A stretch of DNA of 25,851 nt from JBDLSY01 sp041170585. Its GTDB lineage: Bacteria; Pseudomonadota; Gammaproteobacteria; Burkholderiales; Burkholderiaceae_C. Both the position numbers and the translations under genes were made by a program. The stretch lies in contig JBEDNN010000062.1 of NCBI GenBank assembly GCA_041170585.1, forward strand, positions 1 through 25,851, written 5' to 3'. Below the pieces are notes generated by a model. It was not told where the DNA came from and ran no database searches. It worked only from the letters and a program-made list of their open reading frames with translations. Below, piece by piece: positions 1 to 8,444 of this stretch; position 1 is the first letter of the stretch; every line of letters begins with the position of its first letter.

Positions 1-12
1 ATTAAAAAATAC

Positions 13-121
13 GGCATTGCTACTTTAATATGGTTAAGTCGTATATTTATAATATTTTCTTAGCAAAAATAAGGCTTATTTTAGATAAAAAATACAAAAA
101 CTATTTTTAAGTAGCAATACC
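13..121. mobile_element. MITE-like element, family A, copy 1
   Basis: A 109-bp imperfect palindrome with ends GGCATTGCTACTT and AAGTAGCAATACC, which are inverted repeats with one mismatch. The centre (66-82) is a further perfect palindrome, AAAATAAG/CTTATTTT. It is flanked on both sides by the same 8 bp, AAAAATAC (5-12 and 122-129), which looks like a target-site duplication. It carries no ORF. A second copy of the same length and sequence type lies at 8292-8399. This copy sits just past the typA stop codon, so it may also act as a transcript-end hairpin. Non-autonomous transposable element is an inference from structure; no partner transposase is in the window. Confidence 0.8.
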
Positions 122-170
122 AAAAATACATACTTACACATGTAATGTATACCTATACTTTAAAAAATAT

Positions 171-1982
171 TTAACGGCTGGCTTTTTTACGTTCGTTTTC
201 TTTCAAATAACGCTTACGAATTCGTATATTTTTAGGCGTTACTTCCACTAACTCATCATCAGCAATAAACTCAACTGCATACTCTAAATTAATCGCAATC
301 GGTGGGACTAAACGTACCGCTTCATCAGTACCAGAAGCACGCACGTTCGTCAGTTGTTTGCCTTTAATTGGATTAACCACTAAATCATTGTCGCGGCTAT
401 GAATACCAATCACCATACCTTCGTATAAAGCTTCGCCCGGTGATACAAACATACGGCCTCTGTCTTGTAATTTCCACAAGGCATACGCAACCGCTTCACC
501 GTCATCTTGGCTAATTAATACACCATTACGACGTTCGCCCACTAAACCTTCCTTGGCAGGTGAATAACCATCAAAAATATGTGACAATAAACCAGTACCC
601 CGTGTCATACTCATAAACTCGGTTTGGAAACCAATTAAACCACGAGCAGGAATACGGTATTCTAGGCGTGTGCGTCCACGGCCATCCGATTCCATATTTT
701 GTAAATCACCTTTTCGCTCACCTAATGCTTGCATAACCGCACCTTGATTATCATCTTCTACATCAACAGATAAAGCTTCAAAGGGTTCTTCACGTACACC
801 GTTATTATCACGGAATACGACTTTTGGACGACTCACAGCCAGTTCATAGCCTTCACGGCGCATATTTTCAACTAAAATAGTTAAATGTAATTCACCTCGA
901 CCTGCGACTTCAAATACAGTATCATCATCAGTTTCAGAGACACGCAATGCAACATTGGTATTTAATTCTTTATATAAACGGTCTTTAATTTGGCGACTAG
1001 TTATAAATTTCCCTTCACGGCCTGCAAGGGGTGAAGTATTCACCATAAAATTCATTACTAGTGTCGGTTCATCAACCGCAATCATGGGCAAAGCTTCTGG
1101 CGTACTTGGGTCGCACAGCGTTACACCAATACCAATGTCTTCAATACCATTAATTAATACAATATCACCTGCATGGGCTTCTGGCGTAATAACGCGTTCA
1201 AGCCCTTCAAACGTCAAAATTTGATTGATTTTGCGAGTAACCCCCGGTGTGCCGTCACCTTTTAACATTGTTACAGATTGACCTGTTTTTACAGTCCCGC
1301 GTGAAATACGCCCCACACCGATTCGACCGACGTAGCTAGAATAATCTAATGAACAAATTTGTAATTGAAAGGGTTCTGACGAGGTATCAGGACGTGCAGG
1401 CACGTGGTCAATGACTGTTTGAAATAAATAATCCATATTACCACTACGGACATCAGCATTGTCACCTGCATAACCGTTTAAACCACTGGCATAAATCACT
1501 GGGAAGTCTAATTGGTCGTCAGTTGCACCTAATTTATCAAACAATTCAAACGTTGCATTGACCGCAAATTCAGCACGCGCACCAGGGCGATCTACTTTAT
1601 TAACAACAACAATTGGTTTTAAGCCTAAAGCCAATGCTTTTTTAGTTACAAAGCGGGTTTGCGGCATAGGCCCTTCTACCGCATCAACCAATAATAATAC
1701 ACAATCAACCATAGACAATACGCGTTCAACTTCGCCGCCAAAGTCAGCGTGTCCTGGTGTATCAACAATATTAATGTGATAATCGCCCCAAGTTACAGCA
1801 CAATTTTTAGACGTAATAGTAATACCACGCTCTTTTTCAAGATCATTATTGTCCATAACGCGTTCGGTAACGGCTTGATTTTCACGGAATGTACCGCTTT
1901 GACGCAATAATTGATCGACTAAAGTTGTTTTACCATGATCAACGTGGGCAATAATAGCAATGTTTCTTAGTTGTTTACTCAC
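171..1982 (-). CDS. typA: Ribosome-associated GTPase TypA/BipA
   Basis: A 603-residue translational GTPase of normal family length. The G1 motif AHVDHGKTTL lies at about residues 12-21, followed by the switch II motif DTPGHADF and the NKVD specificity motif. EF-G-like domains II, III and V follow, then the TypA-specific C-terminal domain with its basic tail. TypA binds the ribosome and is needed for 50S assembly and growth under stress or cold. The start is GTG at 1982, chosen because a Shine-Dalgarno AAGGAAC (1987-1993) sits four bases upstream. It follows bioB by 135 bp, a gap that holds an 11-bp repeat array and probably a promoter. A truB-typA neighbourhood is, from memory, common in betaproteobacteria; here bioB separates them. 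Confidence 0.97.
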   Translation of the reverse strand: MSKQLRNIAIIAHVDHGKTTLVDQLLRQSGTFRENQAVTERVMDNNDLEKERGITITSKNCAVTWGDYHINIVDTPGHADFGGEVERVLSMVDCVLLLVDAVEGPMPQTRFVTKKALALGLKPIVVVNKVDRPGARAEFAVNATFELFDKLGATDDQLDFPVIYASGLNGYAGDNADVRSGNMDYLFQTVIDHVPARPDTSSEPFQLQICSLDYSSYVGRIGVGRISRGTVKTGQSVTMLKGDGTPGVTRKINQILTFEGLERVITPEAHAGDIVLINGIEDIGIGVTLCDPSTPEALPMIAVDEPTLVMNFMVNTSPLAGREGKFITSRQIKDRLYKELNTNVALRVSETDDDTVFEVAGRGELHLTILVENMRREGYELAVSRPKVVFRDNNGVREEPFEALSVDVEDDNQGAVMQALGERKGDLQNMESDGRGRTRLEYRIPARGLIGFQTEFMSMTRGTGLLSHIFDGYSPAKEGLVGERRNGVLISQDDGEAVAYALWKLQDRGRMFVSPGEALYEGMVIGIHSRDNDLVVNPIKGKQLTNVRASGTDEAVRLVPPIAINLEYAVEFIADDELVEVTPKNIRIRKRYLKENERKKASR

Positions 1983-2054
1983 AAAAGTTCCTTATTAACT
2001 ATAAATTAAGTATTAGATTGGTTAGTTTGGGTATTTAAATATATATATGTAAAA

Positions 2055-2098
2055 TATTAATAAGATATTCGTAAGATATTCGTAAGATATTCTAATAG
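2055..2098. repeat. 11-bp tandem array upstream of typA
   Basis: TATT occurs at 2055, 2066, 2077 and 2088, exactly 11 bp apart. The two central units are identical (TATTCGTAAGA), the first is TATTAATAAGA and the last has diverged. The array lies 73-116 bp upstream of the typA start, in the bioB-typA gap. It resembles the larger TATT array upstream of sucA. Function unknown; an upstream promoter element, curved DNA or a regulator-binding array are all possible. Confidence 0.75.
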
Positions 2099-2117
2099 AA
2101 CAATAAATAAATAAATT

Positions 2118-3152
2118 TTATTTAACCTGTATTGCAGCAATGTTTAAGTCTAAACGCTGCATTAATAGCCGGTCTAAATTCGTTTCTGGATTACCAGTAG
2201 TCAATAGCTTATCACCATAAAAAATAGAATTTGCTCCAGCTAAAAAGCACAAAGCTTGAATACCATCGCCCATTTCTTGTCGCCCAGCAGACAAGCGAAT
2301 CCTTGATTTTGGCATAGTGATTCGTGCGACAGCAACCGTACGTACAAACTCAAACGGGTCTAAATTGACTAAATTAGCATTGTCTGCTAAAGGTGTTCCT
2401 GCTATTTTTACTAAATGATTAATGGGTACAGAATCAGGCTGCGGTGTTAAATTAGCCAACTGCGCAATTAAACCTGCACGGTGACGACGCGTCTCACCCA
2501 TACCCACAATCCCACCGCTACAGACATAAACCCCTGCTTTACGTACACGGTTTAAAGTATCTAAACGGTCTTGGTAATCACGTGTAGTAATAATATCACC
2601 ATAAAAATCAGGGGCAGTGTCTAAATTATGGTTGTAATAATCAAGCCCTGCAGATTTTAAAATTTCAGCTTGACCCTCATCTAGCATACCTAAAGTCGCA
2701 CAGGTTTCTAAACCTAAGGCTTTCACAGCACCAATCATTTCTGAAACATTTTCAATATCACGCTCCTTAGGTGAACGCCAAGCTGCCCCCATACAAAAAC
2801 GTGTTGCACCTTGGAATTGTGCTGCTTTAGCTGCATCTAAGACTTCATTTAAATCCATTAATTTACTGGCTTTTACACCCGTATCAAACCTTGCAGCTTG
2901 CGGACAATAATTACAATCTTCTGGACAACCCCCTGTTTTAATTGACAGCAAACTGGCAAACTCAACCTGATTGACTACAAAATTGGCACGGTGAACCGTT
3001 TGGGCCTGAAACATTAAATCATTAAATGGTAAATTGAATAACTGCTCAACCTCATCGACAGTAAATATTGATGTTGTATTTAATGTGTTAGATGACTCAA
3101 ATACTGGCTTAACAACAGCTTTGCTTGTATGAAAATGTACAATTTGTTCCAT
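2118..3152 (-). CDS. bioB: Biotin synthase BioB
   Basis: A 344-residue radical SAM enzyme that inserts sulfur into dethiobiotin, the last step of biotin synthesis. The CxxxCxxC cluster motif is visible as C76, C80 and C83 in GGCPEDCNYC, which holds the 4Fe-4S cluster that cleaves S-adenosylmethionine. YNHNLDT and the C-terminal RLSAGRQEM, whose Arg binds the sacrificial 2Fe-2S cluster, are also intact. Length is typical. It starts with ATG 19 bp after the truB stop codon, so it is probably the last gene of the rimP-nusA-infB-rbfA-truB transcript. No other bio gene is near, so its place in a translation operon is unusual. Confidence 0.97.
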   Translation of the reverse strand: MEQIVHFHTSKAVVKPVFESSNTLNTTSIFTVDEVEQLFNLPFNDLMFQAQTVHRANFVVNQVEFASLLSIKTGGCPEDCNYCPQAARFDTGVKASKLMDLNEVLDAAKAAQFQGATRFCMGAAWRSPKERDIENVSEMIGAVKALGLETCATLGMLDEGQAEILKSAGLDYYNHNLDTAPDFYGDIITTRDYQDRLDTLNRVRKAGVYVCSGGIVGMGETRRHRAGLIAQLANLTPQPDSVPINHLVKIAGTPLADNANLVNLDPFEFVRTVAVARITMPKSRIRLSAGRQEMGDGIQALCFLAGANSIFYGDKLLTTGNPETNLDRLLMQRLDLNIAAIQVK

Positions 3153-3171
3153 AGCTTAAATTATGATTATT

Positions 3172-4266
3172 TTATTCTCGCCCAATTAAACGAATTGGGT
3201 GTAATACGCCTTGCTTTAAGGCTGCAATGCCTAAAAATTTATCACCGTGATAAACACGCACTGTATCAACATCAGCCTTTATATAACCTAAAATATTACT
3301 ATTACTATTACTGTTGCTATTGATATTAATGTTACTATTATTACTGTAATTATTTACAGATTCATTGAAGGTATCATTTAATAATTTAATTCGCCCACCA
3401 TTACTAAATAATACGGCTTGTGTCGCATTAATTGTCTCAAGTGTATGAGACGCTAACATTGCATCGACAGGCAGTAAGCAAAGTTTTAAGTCAGCTTCAC
3501 CCATTGCTTGAAACGCCTCTAAATTATGTGCATCTGACACACTCCAATCGGCAACAGCCGTGCGACGCAACGCAGTTAAATGTGCCCCACACCCTAAAGC
3601 AGCACCAATATCTTGTCCTAAAGTGCGAATATACGTACCTTTACTCACTTTAACGCAAATATCAAGCCATAATTGTCCTGCTTCCCCAATTATCTTTTTT
3701 TCAATACTTAAACCCGTATTAACATCAAAAAAACTAGCGTTAAAAACACTCAATTCATATACGGTAATTATTCGTGCTTTTCGCTCTATTTCAATACCTT
3801 GCCGTGCAAGTTCATACAAAGGCCTGCCTTGATGCTTAAGGGCACTATACATCGGTGGTACTTGCTCAAGTAAACCCGTAAACTGTTGAATCACTGTATT
3901 TAAACGCGTAGTAGTAAAATTAACAGACTGACGGCTTAAAACAGTCCCCTCTGCATCACCTGTAGCAGTTGTGATACCTAAACATAAACGTGCAGTATAA
4001 GTTTTATCAGCATTTAATAACCCTTGTGCAAACTTACTGGCTTCACCTAAACACAAGGGAAGCAAGCCTGTTGCTAATGGATCTAAAGTTCCTGTATGTC
4101 CAGCTTTGGCAGCTTTAAAAACGCGGCGTACTTGTTGTAAAGCCTGATTACTACTATCACCTAACGCCTTGTCCAACAAAACAATACCATTCACTGATTG
4201 CCATATTGTTTTGGCTTTAACAGATTTAGTAAGCATATTTTGCACAACATTTACACCATTATTCAC
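3172..4266 (-). CDS. truB: tRNA pseudouridine-55 synthase TruB
   Basis: Makes pseudouridine 55 in the T loop of tRNAs and acts as a tRNA chaperone. The catalytic motif HTGTLDPLATG places the nucleophilic aspartate at D62; further TruB motifs include PPMYSALKHQGRPLYELAR and KGTYIRTLGQD. The protein is 364 residues, longer than the roughly 310 usual, for two reasons: about 14 extra N-terminal residues, and an Asn/Ser/Ile-rich low-complexity insert at residues 301-324 between the catalytic domain and a short PUA-like C-terminal segment. The start used is GTG at 4266, four bases after the rbfA stop; an in-frame ATG at codon 11 is an alternative, and neither has a good Shine-Dalgarno. Translational coupling with rbfA is likely. 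Confidence 0.95.
   Translation of the reverse strand: MNNGVNVVQNMLTKSVKAKTIWQSVNGIVLLDKALGDSSNQALQQVRRVFKAAKAGHTGTLDPLATGLLPLCLGEASKFAQGLLNADKTYTARLCLGITTATGDAEGTVLSRQSVNFTTTRLNTVIQQFTGLLEQVPPMYSALKHQGRPLYELARQGIEIERKARIITVYELSVFNASFFDVNTGLSIEKKIIGEAGQLWLDICVKVSKGTYIRTLGQDIGAALGCGAHLTALRRTAVADWSVSDAHNLEAFQAMGEADLKLCLLPVDAMLASHTLETINATQAVLFSNGGRIKLLNDTFNESVNNYSNNSNININSNSNSNSNILGYIKADVDTVRVYHGDKFLGIAALKQGVLHPIRLIGRE
3295..3366 (-). repeat. Coding microsatellite in truB
   Basis: Read on the coding strand, this stretch is built from AAT, AGT and AAC/ATT triplets, with AATAGT repeated about three times. It encodes the Asn-Ser insert at TruB residues 301-324. Unit changes here would mostly keep the frame, so the tract alters linker length and not expression. 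The flanking protein sequence on both sides looks like ordinary TruB. Confidence 0.8.
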
Positions 4267-4270
4267 ACCG

Positions 4271-4714
4271 CTAATCAGCGATTATTACAGATTTAACTGA
4301 ATACGAAGGGTTTATTTGAAGTTTAGTTACGTCCTCATCTTTAGCTGTAATAGTCAGCGCTTCTTGAATTAAACCAGTCATCGCAATACCATTTTTAGTT
4401 GTATTGTCATATATAAAATGTAATGCGGGTGTTGTATGCAGCACTAAACGTTTACCTAACTCTCTACGTAAATAACCTGCCGCCGCTTCTAAACCAGCCT
4501 GCACAGGTTCAGTGGGCATGGTATCTATCAACATAGAATAAAACACTTTAGCGTGGCTATAGTCTGGCGTTACCTCTACGCCAGTGACTGTAACCCAAGC
4601 ACCTTGCAAACGTATATCTTTTACTTCAGTACGAATTAATTCAGCCAAATCTTTTTGAATTTGGTCAGCAACACGTACATTGCGATTGACTGTATTACTT
4701 TTGTTTTTATTCAT
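4271..4714 (-). CDS. rbfA: 30S ribosome-binding factor RbfA
   Basis: A 147-residue KH-fold protein that binds the 30S subunit and helps mature the 5' end of 16S rRNA, notably in the cold. Family features seen are the N-terminal RVADQIQKDLAELI helix, the VTVTGVEVTPDYSHAKVFYS strand region and the helix ending RRELGKRL followed by PALHFIYD. It lies between infB and truB, its usual place. The gap to infB is nearly 200 bp, larger than normal for this pair, and holds a MITE-like element plus a T-rich run of TTATT-type repeats. The start is the only good ATG, at 4714. Confidence 0.96.
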   Translation of the reverse strand: MNKNKSNTVNRNVRVADQIQKDLAELIRTEVKDIRLQGAWVTVTGVEVTPDYSHAKVFYSMLIDTMPTEPVQAGLEAAAGYLRRELGKRLVLHTTPALHFIYDNTTKNGIAMTGLIQEALTITAKDEDVTKLQINPSYSVKSVIIAD

Positions 4715-4776
4715 TATTTATTGTTTTACTGATTTATTATTTTACTTATTTTATTTATTTTATTTACTTATTTTTA

Positions 4777-4890
4777 AGTAATGTTAAATTTTAACTTTTA
4801 CAGTATTTATGTTGGTATATTGTCTTATTAATTTTATTAATTACTTCTTAATTATTAAATTTCTTGTATCAGTGCTATTTGAACATTACC
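4777..4890. mobile_element. MITE-like element, family B, copy 1
   Basis: A 114-bp element about 90 percent identical to 18485-18598 by hand alignment. Ends are (A/G)GTAATGTT and AACATTACC, an inverted repeat extending imperfectly through AAAT/ATTT. The same ATTTTTA(A) occurs on both sides (4770-4777 and 4891-4898), a probable 7-8 bp target duplication. No ORF of note. It lies between infB (stop at 4908) and rbfA (start at 4714), inside an apparent operon, so it must be transcribed with it and could form a long hairpin in the mRNA. Confidence 0.75.
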
Positions 4891-4907
4891 ATTTTTAACT
4901 ATATTAA

Positions 4908-7900
4908 CTATAAGATACGGGCAATTTCAACCATCTCAAAGGCTTCTAAACGGTCTCCAACTTGTAAATCATTGTTATTTTTGAGTGATAAACCACATTC
5001 AAAATTATTTTTAACTTCACGTGCATCATCTTTAAACCGCTTTAACGAATCCAACTCACCTGTCCAAATAACAACATTGTCACGTAACAAACGAATTTTA
5101 GAGGTACGACGAACAACCCCCTCTAACACCATACAACCAGCAATACGGCCAATTTTAGAAATATCATACGTTTGACGTACTTCCACTAAACCTAATATTT
5201 CTTCACGTTGTTCTGGTGCAAGCATACCTGATAAAGCGGCTTTTAAATAATCTACTGCATCATAAATGATACTGTAATAAAGAATAGTAACATTTAGTCC
5301 TTCAGCGACTTTACGTACACTAGCATCAGCACGGGTATTAAAACCAATCACCAATGACTGACTAGCCGCAGCCAAATTAATATCACTTTCAGTAATACCG
5401 CCCACACCTGTATGGACAATATGTACACGAACTTCGTCGTTGGCTAGCTTACCGATGGAATGGGCAATGGCTTCTTGTGAACCTTGTACGTCTGCTTTGA
5501 CAATCACGTTTAAAGTTTTCTTTTCACCTTCACCCATATTTTCAAACATATCAGTCATTTTTGCAGCACTTTGTTTAGATAATTTAGTATCACGGAATTT
5601 GCCTTGACGGTATAAAGCCAACTCACGGGCTTTACGCTCATCAGCCAAGACCATCACCTCATCACCTGCATTGGGTACATCGGTTAACCCCTGAATTTCT
5701 ACAGGAATAGAAGGACCTGCCTCATTAATTAGCTTACCATTTTCATCCATCATAGCGCGAACACGGCCAAAACTAGCACCCGCCAACACCACATCACCAC
5801 GACGCAAAGTACCACTTTGAATTAAAACAGTTGCTACAGCACCTTTACCTTTGTCTAAACGACTTTCAATGACTACGCCCTTAGCGTGTGAAGTAACAGG
5901 TGCCCGCAACTCTAACACTTCAGCTTGTAATAATACTTGCTCAAGTAAAGCATCAATACCCTGTCCTGTTTTAGCCGATACTTCAATGAAAGGTGAATCA
6001 CCACCAAATTCTTCAGGAACTACACCACAAGTAACCAATTCGTTACGAACACGTTCAGGTGCTGCATCAGGCTTATCTATTTTAGTCATCGCAACAACTA
6101 AAGGTACACCCGATGCTTTAGCATGGGCAATGGCTTCTTTAGTTTGCGGCATTACACCATCATCAGCGGCAACAACAAGAATGACAACATCGGTCGCTTT
6201 AGCGCCGCGAGCACGCATTGCTGTAAACGCTTCGTGTCCTGGTGTGTCTAAAAAAGTAATCATGCCACGGTCTGTTGTCACGTGGTATGCACCAATATGT
6301 TGCGTAATTCCACCTGCCTCACCACCAGCTACCTTGGTACGACGAATATAGTCTAACAACGAAGTCTTACCATGATCAACGTGACCCATTACTGTAACTA
6401 CAGGAGGACGAGCATGTAGTTCTGCTGTACTTTCGTCATCTTCTACCAAATCCACTTCAGGGTCATCAATCCGTGCAGCTAAGGCTTTATGCCCTAACTC
6501 TTCTACAACAATCATGGCCGTTTCTTGATCTAAAATTTGGTTAATTGTAACCATTTGACCCATCATCATCAGTGCTTTAACCACTTCAACGCCTTTAACA
6601 GACATTTTATGTGCTAAATCAGCTACTGAAATAGTTTCAGGTACATGAATTTCACGGGCAATGAACTCAACAGGTGTCTGAACATATTGGTGTTCGTCAT
6701 GACGACCACGACCTTTACCACCTGCGGCACGCTTACCGTTACTACGGACTTCTTTTGCTTTGACTTTTTTGCGATCATCTACTGTAACTACCCCCTCATT
6801 TTGGCGAATAGTTTTTGTAACAACCGCAACTTTAGCCGCTGGCTTAGACGCACTGTTGGCTGCTTTGGCAGGTACGGCTGATTTATGTAGCGTACCTTCA
6901 ATAGGAACAGGCTTAATCATTTTTCTAGGAGGGGCAGCCATTTGCTCACGTAAACTAGCCGTACTGGTTTCCGCTGCTTTTCGTTTTGCCTCACGTTCAG
7001 TAGCCACTAATTTTTCAGCTTCAATACGCGCTGACTTAGCAGCCATCAAATCTGCCATTGCTTTTTCACTGGCACTCATCGTTTTCACAACAGGTGCGTC
7101 AATCGTTTTTACTGTTTCTAGTGATTTGGACTCACTAACTGGGGGTTGTGTCACTTTTAGTGAAGGTGGCACGACCATTTTTAATTTATGTGTTTCAACA
7201 ACAGACTGCTTTAATTTTTTAGTAAAAACAGGCGCACCGATTTGGGGCTTAGACGTTATAGCCAATGGTTTTGATTCAATGATGGGTAAATCAGCTATAA
7301 GCGGTTCAACTACTACTGAAACAGGAGAGTTCACTGACAATGCTTTAGCTACTTTAATTGAAGCAGCAGCTGCAATTTTAGCTTGAATAATCTGTTGTTT
7401 TTTCTCAAAATCAGCTTCTTGAATGGCACGCAATTTGCGCTGACGTTCAGCTTCTTCCTCGCGACGTTTCAATACATCAGGCGAGATAACCGAAATAGGC
7501 TCAGGTGTTATTGCCTTGGCTGGTGTTACAGCTTGATTTAATGGCGTATCATCCTTAGCACTATCAATTCTAACATTATTTTCTTTAACATTATTTATTT
7601 CTATTTTAGTATTATCAGTTTTAGCAAGATCAGTATTTAAATGTATATGCTCTACAGACACTTCAGGAATTAAGTCTTTAGGCTGGAACGCTATTGAGAC
7701 GTTTAACGCATCAGTCAATACTTCAGTTACACTATCCACAGTGATTTCAGTGATAGCTTCAACATTATTATGCTCATCTACGTTATCTACTAAAAGACGG
7801 CGTTTTGGTTTTGTAATAACTTGGATGCCATTATTGGGCTTACCTGTTACAGAACGATTTATACCTGATTTAGTACCTAAAGTACGCACACCTAAAGTAG

Positions 7901-8066
7901 TTTGTACAGCAGATTTAAAGGTACTGGCACATTGTTCTTGTTCTGCAGTACTCAACCAGTCGCTCGCCGAAGCTTTATGTACACCTATTTTTTCTAAGTG
8001 TGACAATATAACAGCAACGGGTGTACGCAGTTGTTCTGCGTATTGACTGACGGTAATTTGACTCAT
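4908..8066 (-). CDS. infB: Translation initiation factor IF-2
   Basis: A 1052-residue GTPase that places initiator fMet-tRNA on the 30S subunit and promotes subunit joining. The N-terminus has the IF2_N fold (TVSQYAEQLRTPV). A long Ala/Lys/Val-rich linker with charged helical stretches runs to about residue 450, followed by a second IF2_N segment (ISVADLAHKMSVKGVEVVKA). The G domain follows, with GHVDHGKTSL at about residue 560, DTPGHEAFTAMR and TKIDKPDA. Domains II, III and the fMet-tRNA-binding IV complete the protein. It is longer than the 890 residues of the E. coli protein, mainly in the linker. ATG at 8066 is supported by Shine-Dalgarno AAGGAAT (8071-8077). The gap from nusA is 378 bp and holds a family A MITE. 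Confidence 0.98.
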   Translation of the reverse strand: MSQITVSQYAEQLRTPVAVILSHLEKIGVHKASASDWLSTAEQEQCASTFKSAVQTTLGVRTLGTKSGINRSVTGKPNNGIQVITKPKRRLLVDNVDEHNNVEAITEITVDSVTEVLTDALNVSIAFQPKDLIPEVSVEHIHLNTDLAKTDNTKIEINNVKENNVRIDSAKDDTPLNQAVTPAKAITPEPISVISPDVLKRREEEAERQRKLRAIQEADFEKKQQIIQAKIAAAASIKVAKALSVNSPVSVVVEPLIADLPIIESKPLAITSKPQIGAPVFTKKLKQSVVETHKLKMVVPPSLKVTQPPVSESKSLETVKTIDAPVVKTMSASEKAMADLMAAKSARIEAEKLVATEREAKRKAAETSTASLREQMAAPPRKMIKPVPIEGTLHKSAVPAKAANSASKPAAKVAVVTKTIRQNEGVVTVDDRKKVKAKEVRSNGKRAAGGKGRGRHDEHQYVQTPVEFIAREIHVPETISVADLAHKMSVKGVEVVKALMMMGQMVTINQILDQETAMIVVEELGHKALAARIDDPEVDLVEDDESTAELHARPPVVTVMGHVDHGKTSLLDYIRRTKVAGGEAGGITQHIGAYHVTTDRGMITFLDTPGHEAFTAMRARGAKATDVVILVVAADDGVMPQTKEAIAHAKASGVPLVVAMTKIDKPDAAPERVRNELVTCGVVPEEFGGDSPFIEVSAKTGQGIDALLEQVLLQAEVLELRAPVTSHAKGVVIESRLDKGKGAVATVLIQSGTLRRGDVVLAGASFGRVRAMMDENGKLINEAGPSIPVEIQGLTDVPNAGDEVMVLADERKARELALYRQGKFRDTKLSKQSAAKMTDMFENMGEGEKKTLNVIVKADVQGSQEAIAHSIGKLANDEVRVHIVHTGVGGITESDINLAAASQSLVIGFNTRADASVRKVAEGLNVTILYYSIIYDAVDYLKAALSGMLAPEQREEILGLVEVRQTYDISKIGRIAGCMVLEGVVRRTSKIRLLRDNVVIWTGELDSLKRFKDDAREVKNNFECGLSLKNNNDLQVGDRLEAFEMVEIARIL

Positions 8067-8291
8067 GTAAATTCCTTAATCTCTTTCTAAAATAATTGGA
8101 CACACACTATAGCAATAAAATATTTGATTAAAGTTAAATATTTAACGTTTAACATTTAACATTTATTTTTAATGTGCAATGTTTATGTTTATATTTGTAT
8201 TTAATGTGTGTGTTTATATGTAATATATGCAATGTGTGTAATATGTAATATGTAATATTTAAACAAATATCTGGGCTTGATATTTAAATTT
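8067..8291. other. AT-rich spacer between nusA and infB
   Basis: Apart from the infB Shine-Dalgarno and the family A element beginning at 8292, this spacer holds only low-complexity sequence: a TTTAACR heptamer repeated near 8140-8165 and GTAATAT-type units near 8220-8260. No ORF, tRNA or clear terminator was found. An internal promoter for infB is possible, but I could not identify one. Confidence 0.6.
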
Positions 8292-8399
8292 GGCATTGCT
8301 ACTTTAATATGGTTAAAGTATATATTTCTAAAATTTTCTTAGCAAAATAAAGCTTACGTAAGATAAAAAATACAATAACTGTTTTTAAGTAGCAATACC
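8292..8399. mobile_element. MITE-like element, family A, copy 2
   Basis: A 108-bp copy of the element at 13-121, with the same ends (GGCATTGCTACTT and AAGTAGCAATACC) and largely the same interior. The centre has the palindrome CTTACGTAAG. It is flanked by a perfect 8-bp direct repeat, TTAAATTT (8284-8291 and 8400-8407), different in sequence from the duplication at copy 1, as expected for independent insertions. It sits in the nusA-infB spacer, 45 bp past the nusA stop. Confidence 0.82.
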
Positions 8400-8444
8400 T
8401 TAAATTTAATAAAAAAAAAACAATATCAATAAATAGTATATTTT

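Noticed and set aside
3129..3323. Tyr-rich plus-strand ORF across the truB-bioB junction
   Set aside because: The run of Tyr codons is the complement of the truB AAT/AGT microsatellite.
4715..4776. Another 11-bp phased array in the infB-rbfA spacer
   Set aside because: T-runs here step by 7-9 bp irregularly; this is simple TTATT-type sequence without helical phase.
6760..7386. 208-codon plus-strand ORF opposite infB
   Set aside because: It is antisense to the low-complexity linker of IF-2; its Ala/Thr/Ser-rich sequence mirrors the biased codons of that linker.
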